A DNA stretch of 64,000 bases. Origin: a virus. Shown here in pieces: positions 19,550 to 28,754 of this stretch. A program made the translations under genes and the position numbers. The stretch's first letter is position 1; the number at the start of each line of letters is the position of its first letter. Location of the stretch: positions 1 through 64,000 of IMG/VR virus record IMGVR_UViG_3300025097_002022, one strand, 5' to 3'. The notes beneath the pieces were generated by a model. That model did not search any database. It was not told the origin of the DNA and worked only from the letters and a program-made list of their open reading frames with translations.

Positions 19550-20623
19550 ATGGAATTTTTTAATAAAAAAGAAGAAGTCTTAGACTTACAGCTTACTCAA
19601 TACGGCAAATACCTTTTGTCTCTTGGGAAACTGAAGCCTGTTTACTATGCATTTTACGACGACGGTATTGTCTATGACTCGAAATACGCAGGATTTACAG
19701 AGAATCAGAATAATGCATCTTCTCGAATTCAAGAAGACTCCCCAAACCTGAAGACATTTCATAACTTCCACAGCATCGAAGACGATATCTCAAAAGCGGT
19801 AAAAGAAAAGAACTCCGGCAACGAAGATCTCGCTCAATTAATGCTTCAACAAACTCCTGAAAAGTCACAAATCCTAATCAATCCACTTTCAAATTCCGAT
19901 TTGGCAACTGATAAGATTCCATCATGGAACATTTCATTATTGAGCGGAGAGATATTAACTGGAAGCACAACTTCAACTCTCACTCTTAGTGGTTCTGGAA
20001 CAGTTCTCGATATTCCTCAAATCGAAGTCGAAGTAAAATATACTGTCAACGTTGAGATGGGTGAACCTTTCTCTCAGCAAGAAATAGACGAGATTGCAAG
20101 AGGCGATGTCGATGGAGTCCCACAAGGTGTTTTGGAAAATACTCTACTCCCAGAAGAAGTCGTTAATTCTCCATCTAGTGAACGAATTTTTGATGACGGA
20201 TCTTTTTTCACAATCAGTATGGATGATTTAATATTTCAAATTATTGAAGAAAATGTTTCACAAGGCAATGACAATTTTGAAGTAGAGTTGTTCGAGATAG
20301 AAGAAACCTCAAATACAACCGAGATAAAGCAACTACGCCTCTTGGTAGACTCAGATAATATTGTGAACGACATCCTATTAGATGAAGAAGAGAGAAACAA
20401 TCTACCAGTGTCCGAAATAGATAGCAGCTTCGCTGATTATTATTTTGAAATTGAGGCAGATGATGAAATAGATGCTGCCACAATCTGTAGACTAATTAAA
20501 AATGGAGATAAGGATGATTACAAGTTCGCCAGAAAGGACTTTGAATGTCCTGACAACGAGCCAAACTATCAGTTCCTTAATCCATATTCACAAAAGAGCG
20601 ATTCAGATGCTTGCAAGGATTAA
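19550..20623 (+). CDS. Acidic tail structural protein of unknown function (357 aa)
   Basis: Unrecognised by function. The first ~60 residues (FFNKKEEVLDLQLTQYGKYL, LKPVYYAFYDDGIVYD) are a module I associate with virion proteins of T4-like phages, with the pattern L--T--G+--L--G-----YAF-DD---Y. The same pattern opens the protein at 26123, so the two may share an N-terminal attachment domain. The rest is strongly acidic (runs such as DEEERN, EIEADDEIDAA) with little sign of repeats. It ends one base into TAATG, just before the next structural gene. Confidence 0.7.
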   Translation: MEFFNKKEEVLDLQLTQYGKYLLSLGKLKPVYYAFYDDGIVYDSKYAGFTENQNNASSRIQEDSPNLKTFHNFHSIEDDISKAVKEKNSGNEDLAQLMLQQTPEKSQILINPLSNSDLATDKIPSWNISLLSGEILTGSTTSTLTLSGSGTVLDIPQIEVEVKYTVNVEMGEPFSQQEIDEIARGDVDGVPQGVLENTLLPEEVVNSPSSERIFDDGSFFTISMDDLIFQIIEENVSQGNDNFEVELFEIEETSNTTEIKQLRLLVDSDNIVNDILLDEEERNNLPVSEIDSSFADYYFEIEADDEIDAATICRLIKNGDKDDYKFARKDFECPDNEPNYQFLNPYSQKSDSDACKD

Positions 20624-20628
20624 TGTTT

Positions 20629-23250
20629 ATGGCAAATAGTTGCGAACTATTCGGCGGCATCGTACCAGATGTTTTTGTTGATAGAGTATTTTTGGAATCA
20701 AGTTCAAAAGTCACTGTGAATCTGAAGCTGATTGATGTTCTTAAGTCCAATCAGTCTTTTTCTCTTCTCTCCGATGCTTTGGAAATAAAAACTAATTCTG
20801 AAACCATAAATCTTAGAAAGTATTTTAAGATTTGGTGCATTGCAATATATGATCAGGATACAGCAAAAGGATTTGAAATGTTCGGCGCGGCTTTCGAGAA
20901 CTCTCAATATATTTCAAAAACACTGGAAGATTTTACATCTCCCTATATCAATGCTGATGGAAACGTCGAGTTAATACATTCTTTCGAATTCGGAATAGAC
21001 AATCTTGAGCACTTAACCGTGTTCGCATACGTTCAACTTGATACAGAGACTTTACAGCGCGATTTCGATTTAGATCTTCCGGAATCCCTGTTGGGAATGC
21101 ATGGCACAATAAGTCAATCATTAATAATTCAAGATTCTCAAGCCATTTCGCCTATTGTCCAAGATTTTAGAATCAGAGAAGAAATTACGGCGCTTGTAGC
21201 AGAGTTGGACGAACTAAGAGCAGAGCAGAGCACTTTCCCAGAACAGAGGGATATACTAAATCAATCATTTTCGAACAACTCCTATTTCTCAGAGTTCTTT
21301 GTAACAAAAGATAAGGATAGGAAATCTCGTTTTTATTTTGCCTTTGATTACGGAAAGTATGTTTTAGAAAAATCGAAATACTCCGCACTAATTGTAAACA
21401 TGAGCGAGACTGCAAGAAAAGAAATAACAAATGAATCCGAAATACTTCAATTCATTGTCAGCAGAAAACAAGTATCAGGGAAACCAGCCAGAAACAGCCT
21501 TGGTTCTCCAGTGAGAAATTCCACATTATCTAATGAGACAGCAGAGGTTCCAGTTATCTTATCACTTGACGATAGCAGGCTTAATGAAATAAGCTTAATA
21601 CTATCAGATCAGCCAAGCACTTCTGATTCCTTTATAAGACACTTCACGGGATTAGATACTGGAATGGAAGTTCTTACCGATGGATATTACCAGTATTCAG
21701 TGAACATCGAAGTGATGGATGGATATGTTCCAGTTGTTAGGCGTGTGTTGAGTTCCTTAGCCACTGCAGTGGCAGATTATGAGAAATACGTCGCACTAAC
21801 ACAAATTCCCGGAGTTTACGATGAGAAGGTTAGGAAGTTTACAATAGATGGACAGACAGTGATGAAAGGCTTGCGCCCTATAGAGTTCGGACAGGGTCAG
21901 GAGGAACAGCATCCTATAGATCTTGAGTCAATAGTTGACATATATATGAAATCACTTGGTTACTTTGTTGATGTTGACAATACTCCAACTACAAAATACG
22001 GCGGTATTACACAAAAACAATTCTATAAACTTAAAATACTAAATCTCATATCTCCGACAACTGGCTCCATTGATGGAGTTCTTCTCTTCAGTAACTTATT
22101 GAATCAGCTTTTGGGACAAATCAGTGATGTATTAAGTGTTGGAAGTAATTCTGTCGGAGTAGAAGCGACAAGATCGAATAGAGCAGCAGATAGTATATCA
22201 TCATTTAAGCTAAACACTTCTCAGACGAGAGAAGTATTTGATAATACAATTGGTGCAAGATTTATCAATGAGATATATATTGATAAAATTACTCCAGGTT
22301 TTGGACAAAAGTTTGATGGATTGTCAATATATACGACAACAGACTTGTCAAATGCAATAGTTACTGAGGTTTCTCCCTTCAATTCTATTAGAGAGGGCAG
22401 TGAAGAATCTATGGAATCGAAAGGAATTGTTTTTAAGTTGGCACAGGATATTCCAGCTTTGTCCGGTGAGAGGCTTAAGGACTCTTCAAACTATCTTGGA
22501 AGTAATAGCCCCGGTGCAGAGAGTAATCTAAACACTACTGTTCTCAGCGCAGCAGATCAGGCGGATTTAAATATAAATGATTTCCAATCAGTCCCTCCAG
22601 AAATTATAGCATCCTTTTCAGCCAGGCAAAAACCAACAAAGGACCAGCTAAAAACAGAAGTCGATGTCTTGGTTGGATTTATAGTTCCGGAGGTTGTTAC
22701 TTCTGCGGAACGAGGAACAAACTTGTTTAACAAGCTTATGATTCGCGAACCAAAATTTGAAACAAAGCAGTTGGGAGAATTAACAACATCGTTTTCTACA
22801 GGGAGAGATACGTTCTATCTTTGCCGCCAGGATAGACAAGGAGACAAGGAGGTTATCAATAGCTTCTTTTTCATCCGTCCTTCTGCAACATTTGAACAGA
22901 ATATCACGGTAGAGGCAGCACCAACAGTTACCAATCTGAGCACAGGATTCCAGGGCAATATCACGGTAGAGGCAGCACCAACAGTTACCAATCTGAGCAC
23001 AGGATTCCAGGGCAATATCACGCAGGCAGGAATAGGAGCACAAGTAGGCACAACGCTGCAGGACAATATTCCAAGAATAGAAACAAAAGCAAGAACAACG
23101 CTGCAGGACAATATTCCGACAGAGGTTATATTGAAGTCCACAACAGGTGCAGAAGCGCAGTTGGGTAATATTTCTAGAATAGATATCACTGTCCCTAAAG
23201 ATACTACGGGACTAAGAGAAAAGCTTGCAAAGAACAGGGGAAGTAAATAA
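20629..23250 (+). CDS. Large tail structural protein with repetitive C-terminus (873 aa)
   Basis: Function not recognised. I place the start at the ATG at 20629 (MANSCELFGG) because AAGGA at 20615-20619 lies nine bases upstream; the ATG at 20623 overlapping the previous stop is the alternative, with a three-base spacing. The body is mixed alpha/beta, including a charged helix around residues 190-215. The last ~100 residues are built from repeats: two exact copies of a 19-residue unit (NITVEAAPTVTNLSTGFQG) and then a 15-residue unit starting TTLQDNIP. It follows an acidic structural gene and precedes one with a different repetitive tail, so all three probably assemble together at the tail tip or periphery. 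Confidence 0.75.
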   Translation: MANSCELFGGIVPDVFVDRVFLESSSKVTVNLKLIDVLKSNQSFSLLSDALEIKTNSETINLRKYFKIWCIAIYDQDTAKGFEMFGAAFENSQYISKTLEDFTSPYINADGNVELIHSFEFGIDNLEHLTVFAYVQLDTETLQRDFDLDLPESLLGMHGTISQSLIIQDSQAISPIVQDFRIREEITALVAELDELRAEQSTFPEQRDILNQSFSNNSYFSEFFVTKDKDRKSRFYFAFDYGKYVLEKSKYSALIVNMSETARKEITNESEILQFIVSRKQVSGKPARNSLGSPVRNSTLSNETAEVPVILSLDDSRLNEISLILSDQPSTSDSFIRHFTGLDTGMEVLTDGYYQYSVNIEVMDGYVPVVRRVLSSLATAVADYEKYVALTQIPGVYDEKVRKFTIDGQTVMKGLRPIEFGQGQEEQHPIDLESIVDIYMKSLGYFVDVDNTPTTKYGGITQKQFYKLKILNLISPTTGSIDGVLLFSNLLNQLLGQISDVLSVGSNSVGVEATRSNRAADSISSFKLNTSQTREVFDNTIGARFINEIYIDKITPGFGQKFDGLSIYTTTDLSNAIVTEVSPFNSIREGSEESMESKGIVFKLAQDIPALSGERLKDSSNYLGSNSPGAESNLNTTVLSAADQADLNINDFQSVPPEIIASFSARQKPTKDQLKTEVDVLVGFIVPEVVTSAERGTNLFNKLMIREPKFETKQLGELTTSFSTGRDTFYLCRQDRQGDKEVINSFFFIRPSATFEQNITVEAAPTVTNLSTGFQGNITVEAAPTVTNLSTGFQGNITQAGIGAQVGTTLQDNIPRIETKARTTLQDNIPTEVILKSTTGAEAQLGNISRIDITVPKDTTGLREKLAKNRGSK
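22900..23117 (+). repeat. Tandem repeats inside the coding sequence (57-bp and 45-bp periods)
   Basis: Bases 22900-22956 and 22957-23013 are identical 57-bp copies, followed by nine bases of a third copy. A second family begins at 23050 and 23095 with the shared 23 bases ACAACGCTGCAGGACAATAT plus TCC, a 45-bp period. All keep the reading frame. Perfect identity at the DNA level indicates recent duplication. Confidence 0.95.
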
Positions 23251-23251
23251 A

Positions 23252-26068
23252 ATGCCTATTAAGAAATGTAATGATGTTTCCGAGGAACCTCCGGTCACCG
23301 ACCCCGACACTGAACCCGGAAGCGATTCAGCGGTAGAACAGAATGAGGCGTCAAAAGTTAAGGAACTGTCCTATATCGGCAAGACATTAAAGATGGCAGA
23401 AAATGAAGTCTATGAGACTACCACAGCTAACTCATTCCTAAAATCACTGCTACCAGTAACAACATTTGGAAATGGATATGTAAAGTCCACTAGACCTTCC
23501 GACATATCAGATCCTCTCAGAGCAGAGGCAAGAAAATTCTTCTCCTTAAATAAAGATGGGCAATTGGTTTATGTCAATTCCGATCTAAATGAGCTTGGCG
23601 CAAATGCAGACACTATCGCATCTTATGGAACATCCATTATTAGTATCGACACCGACACCGCTCATCCAACTGAGGTAGCTGGCGATGTTTTTAAGAAATA
23701 CAAGCAAGAAATAATAGCATCCAGTAAGTTAATTCGCGATTCTGGAGAGTCCAGCGCTTGGCTTGTCATAACCGAAGGCATGACGCTCACCGTCAACGGT
23801 GCAAGTTTTAGCAGGACATCTCCACTGATTGATGTAGAATCAACTTTCACAGATCATCACACAGATATTACGATACCCTTTTCTAAAAAGGAATTGGAGA
23901 GATTTGCAAATAATGTTAATAATCCATCTTATGCGAATGTCGAATCGAAGTATAATTTCTTTTCACCGGGATATGAGGACTATATTAGTTCCGGAGACAT
24001 AAAAGAATATCAATTGCAGAATCAATTTTCCAACATCACAAGAGAAGCATCTTATATTCAAAAAGGACTCTTCAGTCAAGGAACTGACTTGACTTATGTG
24101 AAAGGAGTCCAGGCACTTCACGAATCTTCCTCTCCACCTTTTGATATTACTGAAAAATACCAAAACATTGGAATCCCATCATCACAAGTTGTAGAATTGA
24201 ACAAGGTTTTAGATACCGACGACTTGTATCCAATGATAAATTCAATTGAAATGAATACAGACAGGGCTGGAAAACTATTATCATCAGCGGATAAATCAGG
24301 ACTAACAGACAGCTTGCTCCAGCATGTAATGGATCAGACGATAATTTACCCTGACCAAAGAGTTTCGGCAGCCTCAAATAACGGCTTGGACTTTGTGATA
24401 TCAGAAGAACAAATAGTCTTCACTGACGAACAAGTTTCCGTCGAGACAAAACAGAAGACACAAATCATTCCACTCATTGATTTGGAAGAATGGATCATTT
24501 CTTATTTTTCCAAAGCTGGTGCGCTCTCTCTTGATAGTGGATTTAGCGACATATCCATACTTCTTGGAGTTGATCCGAATTCAGTTGAGGAATCCGATGA
24601 CTGTAGCCGTTTCACAAATACATTGAAGGCACTAATCTTGTCAGGAAAGATAAATCAGATTGTCGATGATAATTTCAGAACATTCGAAGAGATGCTGGAG
24701 GGGAAAGAAGCATATAACGAAACTGTCATCTACGAAATCAAAAAGACATCAACAGATTTAAGCTCCACACAGAGAGTGTTCATTCCAAATACAGAGAACT
24801 TGGATGTGTTAAAGTATGTCGATACACAGGTTAAGTATAACAAAGGCTATACATATGAAGTGTTTGTACATCAATTAATAGTCGGAACGAAATATTCATA
24901 CTCTACTGAAGGATTTTCTTCCGATTCCGAAAATGCCACAATGGACTTCGCTGTCAACTACGAGCCTTCTCTCAAGATCGCCCGCATTCCAATCTATTCT
25001 CAGAAGACTTTAATATTGGACTCCGCCCCCGTGTTTCCAAATGTCAACATTATTCCATACAAAGGAATTTCAGATCGCATTTTGATAAACATAAATTCAA
25101 ATGTCGGAGATTACGAATTGAATCCAATTATCATAGATGATAGCGATGAACAGTTTGCAAAGAGCTATAGAGAATCGAGAAATATCGAACCATCTGATCC
25201 TATTAGATTTAAATCAGATGATCCCGTAAGCCGATTCGAGATATACAAGATGACTGTTCCTCCAATGTCCTATCAGGATTTCAGTGGCAAGTTGCTGGCA
25301 ATAGTATCTACCAATGGCGCAACCTCTACCTCGTTTGTTGATGATGTCGAGCCAAATACCAAGTATTATTATACATTTAGATCTATTGATATTCATGGAA
25401 ATCGCTCAAATCCAACCGATGTATACGTCGCTGAACTGGTTAAATTTGAAGGAATGATATTTTTCAACACGAGAGTTTACAATTTTGAAGACATCTCATA
25501 TGACAATGTCAAAGTATCCCGAGACTTCAGAAGATATTTAAAAATCAATCCAAACTTAGTACAATCTCTAATCAACTATGATCAGAGTCTCCCAGAAACC
25601 GCAACTTCTGCCTTTGATGCAACAAGCGTTTCTCTTGGCGCAGCGGGAGAGTCAGTGTGGAATAAGCGATTCAAGATGAGAGTTACTTCTAAGAACTCCG
25701 GAAAGAAGTTCGATATCAACTTTACCTGCAAGGCAGAATATAATCGCCCATCAGATAATCCAGTAAGTCCACCCACCCGCGTTGTGTCGATTCCCAAAGT
25801 ACTCACTGCCGACAACGTCAATAACGACTGGAGAAATGATAGTGGAGACAACGGCAAAACCGCCAGCGCTATCACCAAATCAACCGGAGAGGGGTTCAGT
25901 CTGAACGGAGCCAGCGGAAAGTCGCAGTCTGAAGACACTAAGTTCTCGGGCACATCAGCATCATCAGGAGCAAGTGCGGCAAAGGGAGATATTAGTGGCG
26001 ACAAGTCTTCGGACACATCGACATCATCAGGGGCAGGCGCAGCACGAGGACACTTCACCGCCAAATAA
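23252..26068 (+). CDS. Large tail structural protein with FN3-like segment and repetitive C-terminus (938 aa)
   Basis: I use the ATG at 23252, one base after the previous stop, with AGGGGAA nine bases upstream, rather than the in-frame TTG at 23225. The N-terminal 35 residues are acidic and Pro-rich. Residues ~680-735 end in EPNTKYYYTFRSIDIHGNRS, which closely resembles the last strands of a fibronectin type III domain, a fold common in exposed phage tail proteins. The final ~75 residues are low-complexity Ser/Gly/Ala/Lys with a 21-residue repeat (SGTSASSGASAAKGD and SDTSTSSGAGAARGH). No function can be assigned beyond tail structure inferred from context. Confidence 0.75.
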   Translation: MPIKKCNDVSEEPPVTDPDTEPGSDSAVEQNEASKVKELSYIGKTLKMAENEVYETTTANSFLKSLLPVTTFGNGYVKSTRPSDISDPLRAEARKFFSLNKDGQLVYVNSDLNELGANADTIASYGTSIISIDTDTAHPTEVAGDVFKKYKQEIIASSKLIRDSGESSAWLVITEGMTLTVNGASFSRTSPLIDVESTFTDHHTDITIPFSKKELERFANNVNNPSYANVESKYNFFSPGYEDYISSGDIKEYQLQNQFSNITREASYIQKGLFSQGTDLTYVKGVQALHESSSPPFDITEKYQNIGIPSSQVVELNKVLDTDDLYPMINSIEMNTDRAGKLLSSADKSGLTDSLLQHVMDQTIIYPDQRVSAASNNGLDFVISEEQIVFTDEQVSVETKQKTQIIPLIDLEEWIISYFSKAGALSLDSGFSDISILLGVDPNSVEESDDCSRFTNTLKALILSGKINQIVDDNFRTFEEMLEGKEAYNETVIYEIKKTSTDLSSTQRVFIPNTENLDVLKYVDTQVKYNKGYTYEVFVHQLIVGTKYSYSTEGFSSDSENATMDFAVNYEPSLKIARIPIYSQKTLILDSAPVFPNVNIIPYKGISDRILININSNVGDYELNPIIIDDSDEQFAKSYRESRNIEPSDPIRFKSDDPVSRFEIYKMTVPPMSYQDFSGKLLAIVSTNGATSTSFVDDVEPNTKYYYTFRSIDIHGNRSNPTDVYVAELVKFEGMIFFNTRVYNFEDISYDNVKVSRDFRRYLKINPNLVQSLINYDQSLPETATSAFDATSVSLGAAGESVWNKRFKMRVTSKNSGKKFDINFTCKAEYNRPSDNPVSPPTRVVSIPKVLTADNVNNDWRNDSGDNGKTASAITKSTGEGFSLNGASGKSQSEDTKFSGTSASSGASAAKGDISGDKSSDTSTSSGAGAARGHFTAK
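25945..26064 (+). repeat. 63-bp coding repeat at the gene's 3' end
   Basis: Two diverged copies, aligned at CACAT 25951 and 26014, encode F/S-S-G/D-T-S-A/T-S-S-G-A units of 21 residues. This is the third consecutive-region structural gene in the window ending in a short repeat. Confidence 0.65.
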
Positions 26069-26086
26069 TTTGGTGTTTTATTGTTT
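26059..26086 (+). terminator. Possible weak Rho-independent terminator
   Basis: CGCCAAA-TAA-TTTGGTG can form a 7-bp stem (one G-T pair) with a three-base loop, followed by TTTTATTGTTT. It overlaps the stop codon of the 938-aa gene and precedes the element at 26092. The stem is AT-rich, so termination would be weak. Confidence 0.35.
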
Positions 26087-26091
26087 CTGAT

Positions 26092-26103
26092 AACTATTTA
26101 CAA
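26092..26103 (+). promoter_or_regulatory. Candidate late-gene element AACTATTTACAA
   Basis: Located 19 bases before the ATG at 26123, with a GGAGAA ribosome-binding site (about 26110-26115) in between and a possible weak terminator just upstream. Confidence 0.5.
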
Positions 26104-26122
26104 CAACATGGAGAATATATAA

Positions 26123-27034
26123 ATGGCATTTCTTGATAACTCAGGCGATATTATCCTTGACGCAGTCTTGACAGATACTGGAAGACTCCGTCTTGCCAAG
26201 GGCGACGGCTCTTTTAATATCGTGAAATTCGCTTTTGGAGACGACGAAGTAAACTACGAACTCTACAACAAGAATCATGCAAGTGGTTCCGCATATTACG
26301 ATATCGAGATTCTACAGACGCCAGTTCTCGAAGCGTTTACGAACAACACTTCAACATTAAAGTCAAAGCTGCTTTCTATCTCAAGAACCAACTTGCTTTA
26401 TTTACCCGAGATCAGAAACAACTCCACAGACGGCATCGCCCCCAACACTACAAATAACATAGTAACAGTTGCAGTAGATGCAACAACCGTAGATACCTTA
26501 AACGGTTCAGAAAATTCACTCCCCGCTGGAATCATAGATGGTTCAGTTCTCGATTCAAATGCGACTGATAATCGTAGACTCCTATTCGATCAAGGAATCG
26601 TAAGTAACGCACTCGGCGCAACCGGAAAGGTTGATCTCGATTCAGATCTCGTAGAAACTCAATATATTATAGAGTTAGATAATCGATTGGGATTTCTTGC
26701 AAACCCCGATGGAACGCAGGCGACACCATCCTTCATTGATGATGACAACATCGCCTCCTATTATTTGTCTCTAACTACAAACTCGGACTTCTTTGGAAGT
26801 TCCAAGCTTGGAGAAAACGGAAGTCCGGTAATCAAAGGACCAGCAGGATATCGACTAAGCTTTTTAGTGGGACCATCCACCGATCTGCAATCAAGCACCT
26901 TCCTATTCACTCAACTTGGAGGAACAAGCACTCTCGTTGCTGCTGTCTATCATATCGATACAACTGTTCGAATCACAGGCGCGACAACTGGATATAGAGT
27001 CGATTTACCAATTAGATTTGTGAAGAAGCAATAA
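26123..27034 (+). CDS. Tail structural protein (303 aa)
   Basis: The N-terminus (FLDNSGDIILDAVLTDTGR, GSFNIVKFAFGDDEVNYELY) is a module I associate with structural proteins of T4-like phages, usually encoded among tail genes. It parallels the opening of the protein at 19550: LT-TGR--L--GDG----KFAFGDDE--Y against LT-YGKYLL--GK----YAF-DD---Y. The C-terminal half is beta-prone and ends in GATTGYRVDLPIRFVKKQ. The specific place in the virion is not known to me. GGAGAA lies about eight bases before the ATG. Confidence 0.75.
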   Translation: MAFLDNSGDIILDAVLTDTGRLRLAKGDGSFNIVKFAFGDDEVNYELYNKNHASGSAYYDIEILQTPVLEAFTNNTSTLKSKLLSISRTNLLYLPEIRNNSTDGIAPNTTNNIVTVAVDATTVDTLNGSENSLPAGIIDGSVLDSNATDNRRLLFDQGIVSNALGATGKVDLDSDLVETQYIIELDNRLGFLANPDGTQATPSFIDDDNIASYYLSLTTNSDFFGSSKLGENGSPVIKGPAGYRLSFLVGPSTDLQSSTFLFTQLGGTSTLVAAVYHIDTTVRITGATTGYRVDLPIRFVKKQ

Positions 27035-27044
27035 GGATATAAAC

Positions 27045-28118
27045 ATGGCTACAACTTTTAAGACACTTACTGCAAATGACATTGCTAATACGAGAACTCT
27101 TCTTCATGAAGCCATTCCCCTAACGGGCACAATCGCTTCTGGAACATACACTGAAAACTACGTGGCGACAAATGTCAAAACATATTCTCACGGAATGTTC
27201 GAGTCAACTTACGATTATCCATATCTGAGTTCCTCTGCAAACCATATCTTCGATCTCTCTATGGGCTATTCCACAGGATCCGCCCTCTCTTCCAGTGCAG
27301 GAACGGGCGTCCAGCAGTCCAAGAAAGTGAACATCTACAATCAGATGGCTCAGGTTCTTGTTGGACATAACGCTGAAGGCGCAATTCAAAGATTTGATCA
27401 AGATGGAAACCTTGCAGCAGGCGGAGAGAAGCTTGATGAAGTTATCTTTGTCAACTTTGCGAGACTCCTGACAAAGGACGAGATTAAAAAGGGAACCTTC
27501 TCCATTGCTTTCGCAACCGGAGGAACTCCTGACGCCCCAGATGACTTGTTGACAATCGGCGATCACGGCGCAGCAACCAGCTATCTTGTAAACTCCCCAG
27601 CCGGAGAGTATGGCATTCTCTATACTTCATCTGCTACTCCAAGGAGCCAGTCCGGTGTCGGCTTAGTATATTACCAAGCTGGTGTCGCTGTCTTAAGCAG
27701 TTCTGTTTTCGGCGCGAATTCGATGGATGGATGCACGTCGTCATGGACGGATCTTGGACCAGGATTCAGTTCCGGCTCATTCGACTTTCTCGCAACTGGC
27801 TCAAACATCGATGTTATGTGTGATTCTTTCCGAAACAGACTAAGTAATATCTCTTTCAATAACACTATCGAGTTAAATTCCACCATCTACTTCTGTAGAG
27901 CGAATCATAACGAATTCAATTATAGTGCAAATCCAACCTATCTCTCTTCAAGTCAGATTAGGGTGAAGAACACGACTTCAGACAACCCAATATCATACAT
28001 CACTACAGTTGGATTGTACTCCTCGGACAACGAACTTCTTGCAGTAGCCAAACTATCGGAACCATTGAAGAAAGATCCGAACACAGAGCTTACCTTAAGA
28101 GTCCGACTCGACTATTAA
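27045..28118 (+). CDS. Fibre-type structural protein, paralogue of the gene at 28755 (357 aa)
   Basis: Ser/Gly/Thr-rich virion-type protein with AAGGA seven bases before its ATG. The C-terminal ~75 residues (NHNEFNYSANPTY, then VKNTTSDNPISYITTVGLYS, LLAVAKLSEPLKK, ELTLRVRLDY) align in order with the C-terminus of the protein at 28755 (GEFNHSNNPTY, SIKNIASSS, YISSVAIYD, LIGIAKVATPIRK, EFTIKMKLDI). The shared end therefore looks like a duplicated attachment or trimerisation domain, while the N-terminal parts differ. Tail fibre, whisker or collar roles are all possible. Confidence 0.75.
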   Translation: MATTFKTLTANDIANTRTLLHEAIPLTGTIASGTYTENYVATNVKTYSHGMFESTYDYPYLSSSANHIFDLSMGYSTGSALSSSAGTGVQQSKKVNIYNQMAQVLVGHNAEGAIQRFDQDGNLAAGGEKLDEVIFVNFARLLTKDEIKKGTFSIAFATGGTPDAPDDLLTIGDHGAATSYLVNSPAGEYGILYTSSATPRSQSGVGLVYYQAGVAVLSSSVFGANSMDGCTSSWTDLGPGFSSGSFDFLATGSNIDVMCDSFRNRLSNISFNNTIELNSTIYFCRANHNEFNYSANPTYLSSSQIRVKNTTSDNPISYITTVGLYSSDNELLAVAKLSEPLKKDPNTELTLRVRLDY

Positions 28119-28139
28119 TTCACAATACCGTCAAGTATC

Positions 28140-28736
28140 GTGAAGGAATACAGCAATCTCTTTTTAAAACTCAAGTATTTGTATGCTAAAATAGACTATC
28201 AACAAGAAGTCTATGAGCAGGCAAAAATAGGGTTTGAAGAGTTTGCGACAAAGTTCTGCGAAGATAACGGTATTGAAATTAAGCAGCCCTCGTCTTTTTC
28301 GGAGGACACATCAGTTGAAATCCGAGGAGATGATGAAATATCCGACATCGACATCGAGAAGCAAAGCACTCACATTAAGCTCCTCTTTCGAAAGATTGCC
28401 ATCAAAGCACATCCAGACAAGCTTGTCAAGTTTGGTGAAGAAGAGCGAGACAGAAAAACAAAGCTTTTTCTTGAAGCGCGAGAGGCAGCCGAATCTGGAC
28501 AGTGGTTCACCCTTGTGGACATCGCCCAAAGTCTGGGCATCACTCCTCCAAAGCCAGACACCGAGCAGCTTGAATTACTTCAAGGAGAGTCTGAAAATAT
28601 TGACAAGAGAATCCAGGACATTGAGTCAACCTATGCATGGATCCTCCACAATGCCCAGAGCGAGGAGCAAAGAAAGCTGATAATGATTGCTTATCTCAAG
28701 AATTTTGATATTGATTTGGCAAAAGATGACAACTGA
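28140..28736 (+). CDS. J-domain (DnaJ-like) protein (198 aa)
   Basis: Residues ~78-130 contain LLFRKIAIKAHPDKL followed by a charged loop and KLFLEAREAAESGQW, which is helix II, the invariant HPD tripeptide (residues 91-93) and helix III of a J-domain. J-domains stimulate the ATPase of the chaperone DnaK through HPD. N-terminal residues 1-45 form a predicted helix pair, and the C-terminal 60 residues form another helical region, so this is not a full-length DnaJ; there is no Gly/Phe or zinc region. The start is GTG without a clear ribosome-binding site. It sits between two related fibre-type genes, hinting at help in folding or assembling fibres with the host chaperone (inference). Confidence 0.8.
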   Translation: MKEYSNLFLKLKYLYAKIDYQQEVYEQAKIGFEEFATKFCEDNGIEIKQPSSFSEDTSVEIRGDDEISDIDIEKQSTHIKLLFRKIAIKAHPDKLVKFGEEERDRKTKLFLEAREAAESGQWFTLVDIAQSLGITPPKPDTEQLELLQGESENIDKRIQDIESTYAWILHNAQSEEQRKLIMIAYLKNFDIDLAKDDN

Positions 28737-28737
28737 C

Positions 28738-28749
28738 AGCTACTTATAA
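28738..28749 (+). promoter_or_regulatory. Diverged late-gene element AGCTACTTATAA
   Basis: One mismatch from the CTATTTATAA core (C for T). It ends five bases before the ATG at 28755, leaving room only for the AAGAGA between them. Confidence 0.35.
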
Positions 28750-28754
28750 GAGAA

